A stretch of DNA of 64,000 bases from Panorpa germanica (Eukaryota > Arthropoda > Insecta > Mecoptera > Panorpidae), in contig OY783208.1 in the NCBI GenBank assembly GCA_963678705.1, positions 6,882,001-6,946,000 of the forward strand, written 5' to 3'. The notes below the pieces were generated by a model. That model did no database searches and was not told the origin of the DNA. It was given only the letters and a program-made list of their open reading frames with translations. The translations under genes and the position numbers were made by a program. Shown piece after piece: positions 32,523-44,610 of the stretch. Within the stretch, counting starts at the first letter, position 1, and every line of letters begins with the position of its first letter.

Positions 32523-33155
32523 ATTTCTGCAAATGTTAACGTCGGTACATTAACGCGAAATCACTAAATGTTAATTTCTAATAATGAATATTAAGTTTCA
32601 ATTTGTATTTTATTATATTTATTGTTTTTGCCATTAACATTACATTCTTTTACATTAATTCTACCAGTTCATTGCATTTATTAAATTTAACGACTGTGAA
32701 ACTAAGGTTAACTTATTTTCAGCTTTCCAAAACTGTACTGCCAAGTTTGCTACATTTTGAACTCCGTGTTTTTCTTTCTTCCAGCAGCTGTTTCCACTGC
32801 TATGCTAAATTTCTTTACTGCCCCTCTCCTTTTCTGCTATTTTCTTTCTCTGTACTTCCGCCATTCACTATTCTTCTTCTTTTTACTGTTTATTTTACAT
32901 TTCCATGTCTATTTCAGATGCTCCAACGTCTCCAAAATAGTAGATTCGATGCAATTTGTATTTAAGCATACCTTAATAAATTACTGATGCTTAAAACAAG
33001 AGTTAATAAGAAATTCTTGAAAAACCTGTTTCCCTCTTTTGTGTGATTTAAATACTATATTGTTATTTAAAAAAATTTATATCAATTTGCTTGTATTTGA
33101 GTATAAGCATGTAAGACTGATTCATGCTATTATTGTGAGGATACGCCTAGACACT
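32523..33155. other. Non-coding 3' flank of a zinc-finger gene (duplicated at 42739-43372)
   Basis: The two copies are nearly identical. A pyrimidine-rich stretch (about 32757-32920) makes long open frames on the plus strand with Phe, Leu and Ser-rich translations. I treat them as composition artefacts and not genes. It lies directly downstream (minus strand) of finger coding sequence. Confidence 0.55.
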
Positions 33156-33500
33156 TTAAACTAAATGCGTTTTTTGATGTCGCTTTAAAGTATCTGCACG
33201 TGAAAAAGATTTAGTACATAAAGTGCAAGAAAACGGTGTTAAACTTAAATGTGTGTTTTTATGTCGTTTTAAATAAACTGAATGGCTAAATGTTTGACTA
33301 CATTCACCGCAAGAAAATAGTTTAATATCTAAATGTGTGCTCTTATGTAGTTTTAAAGTAGTCGATTGGCTAAACGTTTTGTCACATTCGTTACAAGCAA
33401 ATGGCTTCACACTTAAATGTGTACTATTATGCTGTTTTAAAGAATATGAACTACTAAACGTTTTGCTACATTCATCGCAAGAAAATGGGTTTAGAGCTAA
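33156..33500 (-). pseudogene. C-terminal fingers of a zinc-finger gene split by a transposon
   Basis: Four C2H2 fingers (CDECSKTF, CNECDKTF, CGECSQTF, CTLCTKSF) end in KTHLV and a stop. The linkers are HLSVKPF-type. Upstream the frame runs into a Harbinger TIR at 33501. The N-terminus of what is plausibly the same gene lies on the other side of that element at 41057-41183. The fingers are more diverged than those of the two intact genes. Confidence 0.85.
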
Positions 33501-33815
33501 GAGCCTTATTCTGTATCTTTTCAAAAAATCGACCATATTATTTCAGCGGTGGAAATATTTAATTTTTTCATCGATAGAATAAGGTCGCTGTATTTAAAAT
33601 ATCTAAAGTGGTATTCTGTATGCAAAATATTCCATCGCCCTTATAATATACAGCGGTGAAACTGTATAAACTGGTATTGATGACGTATTTTAAGACGTCA
33701 TCAATTTTAAAAATATTTGACCAATCACGACATTCAAAATATTCAAATATTTTAAAATTCAAACTTGACAAGTACGAATACACGGTGTACACTTATCAAA
33801 TTTTTTTCAAAAAAT

Positions 33816-34091
33816 ATGGAGGTCACAAGAAAAATAAAAACTTCAAACGTTCAATTTAATTTATATGTTGATTTTTTATCTAAACATCCGGAGTTCAGAC
33901 AAAATAAAGTCAATCCTTCTAATCCTTCATATTTAAAGGATATGTGGAAGGAATTAGCAGAATTGCTTAATTGTAGTGGATTGAAATCTCATCAATACTC
34001 TTACAGCAACTATACTGAAAGTAACACTGCTGATGTACAAGAAGTAAAAGCATCTTTAATTTTAGAGCCCCAGACATGTTATATTGTTTGA
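33816..34091 (+). pseudogene. Harbinger accessory trihelix/MADF-like protein, copy B
   Basis: The frame starts at an ATG (MEVTRKIKTSNVQFNLYVDF) and carries the helix pattern FLSKHPEFRQNKV...DMWKELAELLNCSG, then SYSNYTESNTADV. It is about 92 codons and ends at a TGA after LEPQTCYIV. It is longer than fragment A, but Harbinger partner proteins are usually longer still, so it is likely incomplete. Such proteins normally bring the transposase to the element ends. Confidence 0.65.
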
Positions 34092-34960
34092 ATAATCATC
34101 TATTTTATTTACATAGTTTGCAATTATTTAATTTGGTTCTTTGTTGTGTCTCAATGTCGTAAGGGTTCACTCTTATTTTAGTTCTCAAGCAATTAACAGC
34201 ATAACATCAAATTAAATAAATTATACAAATATGAATTATACTTTGTACTGTATTAATTGCCAATTCATTTACATGTTAGAATATGTTGTATAATAATTAG
34301 AAGTGTGTTGCTAAAGATAACCAGAGTTGTTCATTTATAGTGACTATAATATATTATACAAAGTATATTAAAATATGGAATACAAATATTGTAATTACTT
34401 AAAATATATTTTACAAATTCATTTCATTAAAATAAGTAATTATTGTACCCGCTAAACACAGTTACATGTGTCAAAGGTTATCTAACATAACAAAATTTAC
34501 TCATTATAATTAAATATTACTAGATTTTGCTGAAGCAAAATATTACATGTAAGGTAACATCCATGTCCTGTGTTTTGTGTCTATCTTATTCTTTATCTAT
34601 ATATATAAAAATCAATTGCTGTTCGTTAGTCTCGCTAAAACTCGAGAACGGCTGAACGGATTTATCTTATCTTGGTCTTGAATTATTCGTGGAGGTCTAG
34701 GGAAGGTTTAAAAGGTGAGAAAAATTCGAATAATTGCCGGGAAAATCCTCAAAACAGCATTTTTCTATTTCCCATACAAACGTTTTCTAAATAAAATGGA
34801 GAGTCAATTTGTAATTTATTACCGCTGCATAAAGTTCAAATTCGCGTGCGCGTTGGAGGACCTAATATCGCGTTCTGAAACTCAACAAAAGTGAAAGTGA
34901 ATCGCGAACGCGACAAAATTGCATAGTCTCAAAATACATAGTACATAAATAAACACAATT

Positions 34961-35046
34961 TTAGCTAACTTCAGTTGTTACTCTGTCCGATTATTTTTTT
35001 ATTTTAGCTAACTTAAGTTGTTACTCTGTCCGATTATTTTTTTAAT
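34961..35046 (+). repeat. 43-bp direct repeat in the Helitron 5' region
   Basis: TTAGCTAACTTCAGTTGTTA starts at 34961 and the near-identical TTAGCTAACTTAAGTTGTTA at 35004, each followed by CTCTGTCCGATTATTTTTTT. It lies upstream of the gene in the presumed promoter or leader. Confidence 0.85.
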
Positions 35047-35379
35047 AAGACTATATAGAAATCGAAAGATAAATCAATAATAATAAAGACAAATTAAATT
35101 ATAAATCTTAAGTTAAATTCTGAACGCAATCTCAATATGTATTTGACATTAGATTTGACAACCAACTGATATGTCATTCCATCCTGTCGCATTTCAGAGC
35201 ACGGAAAAAATTATATTATCGTTATATCTATCTTTGTGGCTACGTGCGCGAGAACTTTCTTTACTTTGGTGATCCTTTGTGATAGTGACATTCCAAGTAA
35301 TGTGTTCTTTTTTGTGATAGTGACACTTTACTGCTAAATGAGCGGGAAATTTTCTCACTTTGATTAATTACAATTTACG

Positions 35380-38300
35380 ATGCCGAGGAGAAGACGACCT
35401 AACTTAGGTCGTCGTAGTCAATCAAATGTGCGAAGAGCTACCTCACGTGCTAACCGCACTGATGACCAGAGACAGACAGATCAAGAAAATAGTCGTATTG
35501 CTATGTCAGAATTGCGTTCTTTGGTGAGTGACAATGTAGGAGATAGGCTTAGAATGCAACGAGTTCGTGCACATCAAACACAACAACAGCAAGCTAGACA
35601 TAATGAAATTGAGCGAATCCGCAGACGCAGTGCTCCTGTGATTCTTGAACGAGCTGCATTCCACTATGATCCGGCAATTGATTATTGTGCCGACAAATCG
35701 GTAACAATTGGGGAAATGAAAACAATTTGTAAATATTGTAAGGCGTTAAAATACACTGGTGAATCTACTGGATTATGTTGTGCTGAAGGCAAAGTAAAAT
35801 TGCCACAATTGGTCCCACCACCAGATCCTTTACGCTCTTTGGTTTCTGGGATTGGAAATGATTCTAAGCACTTCTTGACCAACATTCAGAAATATAACAA
35901 CTGTTTCCAGATGACATCATTCGGTGCTACACATATTATACAAGACAATTTCATGCCCACTTTCAAGGTATTATATAAGAATATTTTTTTATATTATTCA
36001 AGTTTGTACTAAAATATATATATCGGAAATTATTAATGGACAAATTTTTAAAAATTACAGATTCAAGGACAAATTTATCACTTACTGGGAACTCTGTTAC
36101 CACTAACTGATGCAGATCATCAATTTTTACAAATTTATTTTATGGGCAATTCAGATGCGGAAATTAATAATCGTTGTGCTCACAATCCAACAGTGAAGAG
36201 AACCATTGTCCAACAATTACAAATATTTCTTCATCAGAATAACAATTTAGTAAACATGTTCAAAATAGCATTGGATCGGATGCCATCTGATAGCCATAAT
36301 ATTATTATTCGAGCTGACAAAACACCTGCCGGTGAACACACAAGGAGGTTCAATTCACCTACCATTGATGAAGTGGCTGTTGTCATTGTGGGCGAAAATT
36401 TACAATCTAGAGATATTGTGCTTCATCGTCGGAATAGTGAGTTAAAACGTGTATCTGAAACACACAGGAGTTATGATGCACTACAATATCCTTTGATCTT
36501 CTGGCAAGGGGAAGATGGATACCATTTTAATATCAAAATGGTAAATCAAGTAACAGGTAAATGAATTGAACAAGATTAAATAATATTTTTAAATTCAATA
36601 CATCTAAGTAACAATTTAAACATTTATCATTTTTGATCGCAGGTGCTGAAACCAACAAAAAAGTTAGTGCTATGAATTTCTATTCATACAGACTCATGAT
36701 CCGTCAAGGTGAAGTAAATCATATTTTGATGTGTCAACGACTTTTTCATCAGTTTGCAGTTGACATGTATGTCAAAATTGAGACTGAACGATTGACATAC
36801 ATCCGTTTGAACCAACGACGGCTACGGTCAGAGGAATACATCCATCTCCGCGATGCTATAAATGCTGATGGCAATGTGAATAATGTAGGAAGAATGACAA
36901 TTTTGCCAGCTACTTATATAGGAAGCCCACGTCACATGCATGAATATGCTCAGGATGCTATGTCATATGTTAGGCATTATGGCCGCCCAGATTTATTTGT
37001 TACATTCACATGTAACCCAAAATGGTCCGAAATCGAGAAGGAATTACTACATAGCCAAACACCAGTTGATAGACATGACATAACTGCCAGAGTTTTTAAA
37101 CAAAAATTAAAATCTCTCATGAATTTTTTAATAAAGCATTGTGTGTATGGCCGAGTCCGTTGTTGGATGTACTCTGTAGAATGGCAAAAGCGTGGATTGC
37201 CACATGCGCACATTTTAGTCTGGTTAGTGGACAAAATAAGGCCAGATGAGATTGATTCTATAATTTCAGCTGAAATTCCAGATGAAATAGTTGACCCAAA
37301 ATTGCATGCAGTAGTAACCAAACACATGATACATGGACCTTGCGGACATTTCAACTACAATTCACCCTGTATGGTCGACGGTAGGTGTTCCAAACGATAC
37401 CCAAGAGACCTGCTTGCTCAAACCATAACGGGAAATGATGGATACCCATTGTATCGTCGGCGATCAGTTGCGGACAGTGGGCGATCGGTAGTTGTGAAGG
37501 TAAGAGGACAAAATGTTGATGTAGACAATCGTTGGATTGTGCCATACTCGCCAATATTGTCCAAAGCTTTTGAGACTCACATCAATGTGGAATATTGTAA
37601 TTCTGTGAAGTCGATAAAGTACATATGTAAATATGTTAATAAAGGTAGTGATATGGCTGTCTTCGGTGTAACCAATGCAAATGATGAAATATCACAGTAC
37701 CAGATGGGTCGCTATGTAAGTAGCAACGAAGCTATTTGGCGTATCTTTTCATTTGCGATCCATGAAAGACACCCTACAGTAGTCCATTTGGCAGTCCATT
37801 TAGAAAATGGTCAACGAGTTTATTTTAATGAATCTAACGCGGCAGACAGGGCGGCACATCCACCGTCGACAACATTAACAAGTTTCTTCACAGTTTGTCA
37901 AACTGATGATTTTGCTCGCACTTTGCTGTATGCTGACATGCCACGCTATTACACATGGAACGCATCATCGAAATCGTTTCAGCGTCGAAAACAAGGAACA
38001 CCAGTTGAAGGACATCCAAATGTATTTGCTTCAGATGCTCTGGGTCGCATCTACACAGTACATCCAAATAACGATGAATGTTATTATTTGCGGTTGTTGT
38101 TGGTGAATGTTCGTGGTCCGACATCGTTTAAACAACTGAGAACAGTTAATGGACAGCTGTGTGCGACTTACCGTGAGGCATGTCAACTATTACATTTACT
38201 TGAGAACGATTCGCACTGGGATGATACGCTCAAGGATTCCGTAATATCTTCGTCGCCGCATCAAATTCGTACATTGTTTGCGATTATCATATCGACATGT

Positions 38301-39968
38301 TTCCCCTCGAATCCAAAAGATTTGTGGGTTAAGTATAGAGATGACATGTCTGAGGATGTTTTGTATCGTGTGCGCCGTCAAACTTTGAATCCTACACTAC
38401 AAATGACTGAAGAAATTTACAATGACACATTGATCATGATAGAAGATATGTGTTTATTGATGGCAAATAAAGTATTGTCGTGTTTGGGAATGACAGCACC
38501 CAATCGTCATATGCACGATGCATTAAACCACGAGTTGCAAAGAGAACATCAGTACGACATTGAAGCATTGGCCGAAACAGTTCGTACAAATGTTCCACAA
38601 TTAAATCAACAACAAAGAATTGCGTACGACACTTTGATAGAAGCTGTGAACAGTGGATCTGGTGGAATTTATTTCCTTGATGCTCCCGGAGGAACCGGAA
38701 AAACGTTTTTAATTTCATTGCTTTTGGCGAGGATCAGATCGCGAAATGATGTTGCTCTAGCGTTGGCTTCATCTGGAATAGCTGCAACTCTGCTCGAAGG
38801 CGGGCGAACTGCACATTCTGCCTTGAAATTACCACTAAACATGCAAATCACCGAAACACCAATTTGCAACATCGCCAAAAATAGCGCAATGGCCAAGATC
38901 CTACAGGTATGCAAATTAATTGTTTGGGATGAATGCACAATGGCCCATAAGAGGTCACTGGAGGCACTGAACAGAACGTTGAAAGATCTTCGTGACAACC
39001 AAAATATTTTCGGTGGGGCCATGATTCTGTTGTCAGGTGATTTTCGTCAGACTCTTCCAGTTATTCCCCGATCAACTGTTGCTGATGAACTAAATGCATG
39101 CCTAAAATCATCAAATTTGTGGCAGTACGTAAAGACACTCCACTTAACAACTAACATGCGAGTATTTTTGCAACAAGATGAAACTGCTAATGTGTTTGCG
39201 AAGCAGTTGTTAGACATTGGAAATAATAAAGTTGCAGTGGACACCTCGACCGGATTCATCACATTACCTACAGATTTCTGTCACATCACAGACTCAAAAG
39301 TGGAGCTTATTCAGCGAGTTTTCCCAGATATAGCGCAAAAGTTCAATAACCATAATTGGCTGGGTGAACGAGCAATATTAGCAGCGAAAAATAATGATGT
39401 AGAGGATCTTAATGCGACCATTCAGAATTTTCTTCCAGGACAGTTGGTTTCCTTCAAATCAGTCGACACCGTAATGAACCAGGATGACGTAATCAACTAT
39501 CCCACTGAGTTTTTAAATTCACTGGAATTGCCTGGATTACCACCTCACAATTTGCAGTTAAAAGTAGGATCAGTTGTCATCATGCTGCGTAACATTAATC
39601 AACCTCGACTATGCAATGGAACAAGACTGGCTGTGAAAAGACTGATGAATAACGTCATTGAGGCGACAATCATAAAAGGAAAATACAAAGGAGAGGATGT
39701 CTTGATCCCGCGGATACCGATGATTCCAACGGACATACCATTCGATTTTAAACGCTTACAATTTCCAGTACGTCTGGCCTTTGCGATGACCATAAATAAA
39801 TCGCAAGGACAGTCTTTAGAAGTTTGTGGAATCAACTTGGAGTTTCCCTGTTTCGCGCATGGACAATTATACGTCGCGTGTTCGCGCGTCGGAAAACCGT
39901 CTTCTTTGTTTATTTACGCACCACAAAACAAAACAAAAAATATAGTTTATGAGAAAGCTTTAAATTAA
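35380..39968 (+). CDS. Helitron Rep-helicase (RepHel), three exons, about 1469 aa
   Basis: The exons are 35380-35967, 36061-36556 and 36643-39968. GT-AG introns of about 90 bp lie between them, and the phases fit (FMPTFK/IQGQIYH and VNQVTG/AETNKK). The product nicks, strand-transfers and unwinds DNA for rolling-circle transposition. The N-terminus is basic with a zinc-like CKYCKALKY...GLCC. The HUH nuclease shows RGLPHAHILVWL (HxH) and the two-tyrosine motif YICKYVNKG. The PIF1-type helicase shows APGGTGKTF (Walker A), IVWDECTMAH (motif II) and VACSRVGKPSSLFIYAP near the end. All key residues are present. The third exon opened as a frame from 36633, but its first three codons are intron. Confidence 0.93.
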
Positions 39969-40192
39969 TTAACAGACTGTATTTTCACAGTGTGTGTCTG
40001 TGAATATCAAATTTAAACCTTATAAATAGCCAGTATTTCAGGAAAACTCTGATTTCTAAGTAAGCAACATGATGTATCGAAAATAATAATAAAACTTCAT
40101 GCTTTATTCAATAAATGCTTTTTCATTAATAATTATTTTGTTTGTTTTAAAATCATTTTATACAAAAGATTAGGTCTTTTATTTATCGATGA

Positions 40193-40221
40193 GGCAGTAC
40201 GAAGTCTGCCGGGTCAGCTAG
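40193..40221 (+). terminator. Helitron 3' terminal hairpin and CTAG end
   Basis: GGCAG-TACGAAGT-CTGCC forms a 5-bp stem with an 8-base loop, and GGGTCAGCTAG follows. In Helitrons this hairpin marks the end of the transferred strand. Confidence 0.88.
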
Positions 40222-40398
40222 TTTAGCATATAAATTCTATGCTATTATAATTTTTAGATTCCAAATTCCATAGTCACGCATTGATCCTGGGTACCTTGCC
40301 TTTACTGCCAACAATATCAGGCTTGAATCGCATACCTATAATGATAATGTGCTTCATTTATAATATAAAGCAACAACTGTACATCAATTATTATCTCC

Positions 40399-40550
40399 AA
40401 GCATATACTTACAGCTTTAAACTTTGTGCTAACATTACTGCCAGGATAAGCAAATGCAGAATAATCCTTATCGTAAACCATTGACAAAACAATTCTAACG
40501 TGTACGCAGTCTATGACTCCCAAGATCACCAGCAACTTCAAATTTTTCAT
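40399..40550 (-). pseudogene. Harbinger transposase (DDE) fragment, copy B
   Basis: It reads MKNLKLLVILGVIDCVHVRI then DYSAFAYPGSNVSTKFKAV, the same fragment as in copy A with a few substitutions. The remaining catalytic residues are missing here too. The loss therefore predates the two copies, and both were moved by a transposase from elsewhere. Confidence 0.7.
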
Positions 40551-41056
40551 AGAAGCTAAATAAAGATTTATAATAAAGTATTGTCATTAAAAATTACCAA
40601 TTATAAAACAATAAATTTGAAGAATAATTAACTTACCCCAATTCACTTGAAGCAATAATTGACATACAAGATAACCTCACTTTCTGATATATTTATATAT
40701 TCATATGTAAACATATATATACTAACTTCTTTTCTACTTTTTTGTAGAATCCTCCAACTACAGCAAATATGAAATGATTTATAAACATATATTTATAAAA
40801 TACACTTTCACTTGAATACTGTGTATTAAAATTGTTTGACACTTATCAAAGATACAGCCAAATACAGCGATGAAATATTTTAAAGTCAACGCAAACGGTG
40901 ACCTTATAATTTGGTCGATTTTTTTCCAGCGACAAAAATAAAATCGATGGAAATTGCTTACAGAATACCAAATAGAAAACCATCGGTTTTGTGGCGTCAT
41001 TTTACAGCGATGAAATTTTTTCACCGGTGGAAATAGTGTACAGAATAAGGCCCTTA

Positions 41057-41183
41057 GTGGTGCTTCGTTTATAACTTGGTTGTTTTCTAATTGAACACCT
41101 ACGTTTACATTTGCTGTTTCTAGTGGCTCATTAAGCCCTGCATTTATTTCTACTTTCATTTGTTCAGTTTTACAATCCTCCAT
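41057..41183 (-). pseudogene. N-terminal piece of a split zinc-finger gene
   Basis: From an ATG at 41183 the frame reads MEDCKTEQMKVEINAGLNEP then a short stretch to NEAPL, closely like the N-terminus of the intact zinc-finger genes (MEDYKSKQIKLEIDVGLNGP). It is cut at 41056 by the Harbinger TIR. The middle of the gene (psi-K-x-E sites 2-4 and the first fingers) is not on either side, so it was deleted as well as interrupted. A nearby in-frame upstream ATG at about 41201 adds six residues. Confidence 0.8.
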
Positions 41184-41201
41184 TATAGATGGGTAGTACA
41201 A

Positions 41202-42146
41202 CGATATTAGAATATACTAAAAACAAACGAATAAATGAGGTTAAAATAATTAACTAGCGACTTACTTAATAAAATTACTTACTAAATTAGATAAGCATTT
41301 AATAATTTATGATTTTTACTCAAAAGAACATGAAATAACAAATTAAATTCTACAAATGTATTCATAATGAAAAATAATATACAAAATAGTTTATGTAATA
41401 ATTTATACTTTTCTTAATTATCTGTTATTGTTTTTATTCGTAAAATATTAACTAAATAAGATGCAAATAAAATTAATTCTGTAGACTTTAGTGTCAACCT
41501 TTTTAATGAGAGCTGTCAAAATGAATGTTCAGTTGCTGACGAGAGTTAATAGACTGGATTTACACCTATTGTTTTAAAGCCTAGAAGTTCTTATCAAATA
41601 ATAGGACCTTAGCGCCCTAAATAGGGGTCACGTCTTACAAATCATAAAGGAAATATATATATTTAAATATATATATACAAAAATGATATATATTGTTAGG
41701 ACTTATTGAACACTTAACACAAAATATTAAACTACAATCACAGATTCAAACCTGAATGGAGTCTGATTGTCTCAGATTCCAACCAATGGGCTTGTGAACC
41801 ATGTCCTTTATTTCTATAAAACTGTGCAATATATTGATAAAGTTGGCAAACAGGACCTCAAATGTCTAAATGTCTATTCTTTAATAACTCGCTATATTTT
41901 AGGAGATATTAACAATCAAAATAACCATTTTTTATCTTTTATTATTAAAGGGATCCATCGGCAGAATATTCCAAGCCATGTAACGTCATGACCGTTAAGT
42001 AGCCATTTTTTTTATACAACAGAACGTAAAAGAGATAGTATACTTACACAGAACCTTTATACCTATAACAAATATCTGACCTATCCCTTAAGAGTGCGAC
42101 ATGTTACGCCATAAATATCGCCGAATCTCTGGCGGTAAAACTGCAA
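41202..42146. other. Upstream flank of the split gene and duplicated MITE-like block
   Basis: 41202-41786 holds AT-rich DNA with a palindromic TATATATTTAAATATATATA (about 41656), but no gene. From about 41795 it is the partner of 31640-31888, followed by extra MITE-like sequence (GTAGCCATTTTTTTTATACA, CGACATGTTACGCC). Confidence 0.5.
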
Positions 42147-42738
42147 TGGGGTTGTGTCCTCATTTTTTAGTGGCCGATTTTTCAACTGTTGATTAAAATT
42201 GATATTAATAAATGTGTATTAGCGTATCTATTTTATTAAATATCTAAATATTGACGGAGATATAGCAATTAAAAGTTTGAATTGTAGTTTTAGCGCTAGA
42301 AATGGTCGGCCATATTTGTATGACGTGAAATGCATTTTAACGTCAGTTATTTGTTGAGTAGGTCAGTGCTGTGGTAATGTTTTGTAGCTGTTGGTAGTCA
42401 AATAATCAAGTCAAGTCAAAGAATAATAGGTTTTTATTTTATTTGCCCTGTTACGGCAGACATAATATTGAAATTTTATTGTTCCTTGATATAGCTGTAA
42501 ATAATATTTTGATATATAAATACATATAGCAGAGATTTATGAGCTGTAAGGTTGGTAACCTTACACAAGGATTGTGTAGTTACATGCACTTGGAATGTGT
42601 ACAATGACTTTTTTAATTGTTAATATCTCTTAACATATAAGGAGTTATTAAAAATAATTGAACACTTGAGGTTCTAGTAACCCACTTTATCAATATATAG
42701 TACACTTTTATAGAAATTAAGACAAAGGACACAAGCCC
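42147..42738. mobile_element. MITE family 1, copy in duplicated block
   Basis: It begins GGGGTTGTGTCCTC and ends AAGGACACAAGCCC, the partner of the 31889-32522 copy within the segmental duplication. It has a small internal deletion near 42605. Confidence 0.82.
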
Positions 42739-43372
42739 ATTTCTGCAAATGTTAACGTCGGTACATTAACGCGAAATCACTAAATGTTAATTTCTAATAA
42801 TGAATATTAAGTTTCAATTTGTATTTTATTATATTTATTGTTTTTGCCATTAGGCATTACATTCTTTTACATTAATTCTACCAGTTCATTGCATTTATTA
42901 AATTTAACGACTGTGAAACTAAGGTTAACTTATTTTCAGCTTTCCAAAACTGTACTGCCAAGTTTGCTACATTTTGAACTCCGTGTTTTTCTTTCTTCCA
43001 GCAGCTGTTTCCACTGCTATGCTAAATTTCTTTACTGCCCCTCTCCTTTTCTGCTATTTTCTTTCTCTGTACTTCCGCCATTCACTATTCTTCTTCTTTT
43101 TACTGTTTATTTTACATTTCCATGTCTATTTTAGATGCTCCAACGTTTCCAAAATAGTAGATTCAATGCAATTTGTATTTAAGCATACCTTAATAAATTA
43201 CTGATGCTTAAAACAAGAGTTAATAAGAAATTCTTGAAAAAACTGTTTCCCTCTTCTGTGTGATTTAAATATTATATTGTTATTTAAAAAAATTAATATC
43301 AATTTGCTTGTATTTGAGTATAAGCATGTAAGACTGATTCATGCTATTATTGTGAGGATACGCCTAGACACT

Positions 43373-43457
43373 TTAAACTAAATGCGTTTTTTGATGTCGC
43401 TTTAAAGTATCTGCACGAGAAAAAGATTTAGTACATAAAATGCAAGAAAAAGGTTTT
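43373..43457 (-). pseudogene. Last finger of a further zinc-finger gene copy
   Basis: Only the final finger with SFSRADTLKRHQKTHLV and the stop codon remain, matching the end of the split gene at 33156. A MITE fragment replaces the rest at about 43460. Confidence 0.78.
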
Positions 43458-43469
43458 AAAATTGATAAA

Positions 43470-43578
43470 TGATAAAATTTCATCGCTGAATAATGACGTA
43501 ACATGACTCTTATGACAGGAATGCATAAGTGTCATATGACGTCACTATTTTTGAAATTTTATCACCGCTGAAAATAAC
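43470..43578. mobile_element. Small Harbinger-type MITE, left-truncated
   Basis: It contains GATAAAATTTCATCGCTGAA and the palindromic partner ATTTTATCACCGCTGAAAAT, and ends ATACAGAATATGACCC followed by TTA. It is the same small MITE as at 53008-53166. Confidence 0.75.
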
Positions 43579-44114
43579 ATACAGAATATGACCCTTAATT
43601 TCTATTGAAGTGTACTATATATTGATAAAGGCGGTTACTAGAACCTCAAATGTTCAATTATTTTTTAATAACTCCTTATATGTTAAGAGATATTAAAAAA
43701 TAACAAAGTCATTTTGTCTCTTTAATTATTAAAGGATTCAACGTTGTACACATTTCAAGTGCATGTGACATCACAATCCTTGTGTAAGTTTACCAACCTT
43801 ACAGCTCATAAATCTCTGCTATATGTATTTATATATCTAAATATCAAATATTATTTACAGCTATTTCAAGGAACACTCAAATTCCAATGTTATATCTGCC
43901 GTAACAGTGTTAAATGAAATAAAAACTTATTATTCTTTGACTTGACTTGATTATTTGACTACCAACAGTTACAAAATATTACCACAGCACTGACCTACTC
44001 AACAAATAACTGACGTTAAAATGCATTTCACGTCATACAAATAAACAACTACAATTCAAACTTTTAATTACTATATCTCCGTCAACATTTAGATATTTAA
44101 TAAAATAGACACGC
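43579..44114. mobile_element. MITE family 1, split by the BEL/Pao insertion
   Basis: The inverse-orientation copy runs up to AATAGACACGC at 44114, where the BEL LTR begins. It resumes after the second LTR at 49152 with CACGCCATTAAACATTTATT. The uninterrupted form is at about 30320-30345. Confidence 0.85.
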
Positions 44115-44594
44115 TGGACGAAATCCAACAGTAATATCTTATATGTTAAAAATCATTGTAAATTGTTTGATGTAAATAATTGTACTTGTCAGTTATTTCC
44201 CCTCTATTCCCTCACCTTAAGACATCGCACCAACCAAATCCTTTCATTTCAATCCAATTCAAATACGCATTTCTTTATCTAGTCGAACGACCTTCAAATA
44301 TTTTCATTCCTTTATTCTTTACAAACCCGTTCCATTTCTGTTATAAACAAAATACATTGTTTTAGATTTAACAAGTAAAATAAAATACTAAATTTTATTC
44401 TGTATCAAAAATATAACCAGAGCTGTAACACATAAAACTTGTAGTTGTAATTATAATTTGTAGAAATATATAAAGATATTAAGTTAAACGAAGTGTGCTG
44501 TTTCATTTAAATAATCGGTCCAAATTGGCTTACACCCAATTGAAAAGAACGTTGTACCAAGATCATCAGCGAATCGACTCTTGACAACGTTACA
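44115..44594 (+). repeat. BEL/Pao 5' LTR
   Basis: It starts TGGACGAAATCC and ends GACAACGTTACA. A TATATAAAG box at about 44467 can serve as promoter. Confidence 0.92.
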
Positions 44595-44610
44595 TGGTCC
44601 TTCGAGCCGG
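44595..44610 (+). promoter_or_regulatory. BEL/Pao primer binding site
   Basis: TGGTCCTTCGAGCCGG follows the 5' LTR without a gap. Its complement, CCGGCTCGAAGGACCA, matches the 3' end I know for eukaryotic tRNA-Tyr. Confidence 0.8.

Larger units (their letters stand above)
34596..40221 (+). mobile_element. Complete Helitron, 5.6 kb, potentially autonomous
   Basis: The 5' end is TCTATATATATAAAAATCAA and the 3' end is CTAG, between A and T as Helitrons require. A hairpin (GGCAG 40193-40197, CTGCC 40206-40210) lies about 10 bp before the terminal CTAG. There is no target duplication. The left flank TTATTCTTTA and the right flank (T)TTAGCATATAAATTC join in the empty paralogous site at about 28472-28482 (complement). 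A single three-exon gene encodes the Rep-helicase. No stop or frameshift was seen, so the element may be recent and possibly active. Confidence 0.93.
33501..41053 (-). mobile_element. PIF/Harbinger element, copy B, carrying a Helitron
   Basis: The TIRs are GAGCCTTATTCTGTA (33501) and TACAGAATAAGGCCC (to 41053). The flanks are TAA on the left and TTA on the right, so the 3-bp duplication does not match. This hints at loss of flanking sequence after insertion. It is copy A in inverse orientation, 7.55 kb long because a Helitron lies at 34596-40221. Without the Helitron it measures about 1.9 kb. It interrupts a zinc-finger gene. Confidence 0.88.

Noticed and set aside
32603-32987. Plus-strand frames rich in Phe, Leu and Ser (again at 42838-43204)
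   Set aside because: They fall in a pyrimidine-rich non-coding flank. Two overlapping frames are open at once, and no start context or domain supports a protein. Duplication explains why they occur twice.
37351-39262. Minus-strand frames over the Helitron helicase
   Set aside because: Antisense to a long, motif-complete coding exon; no independent support.
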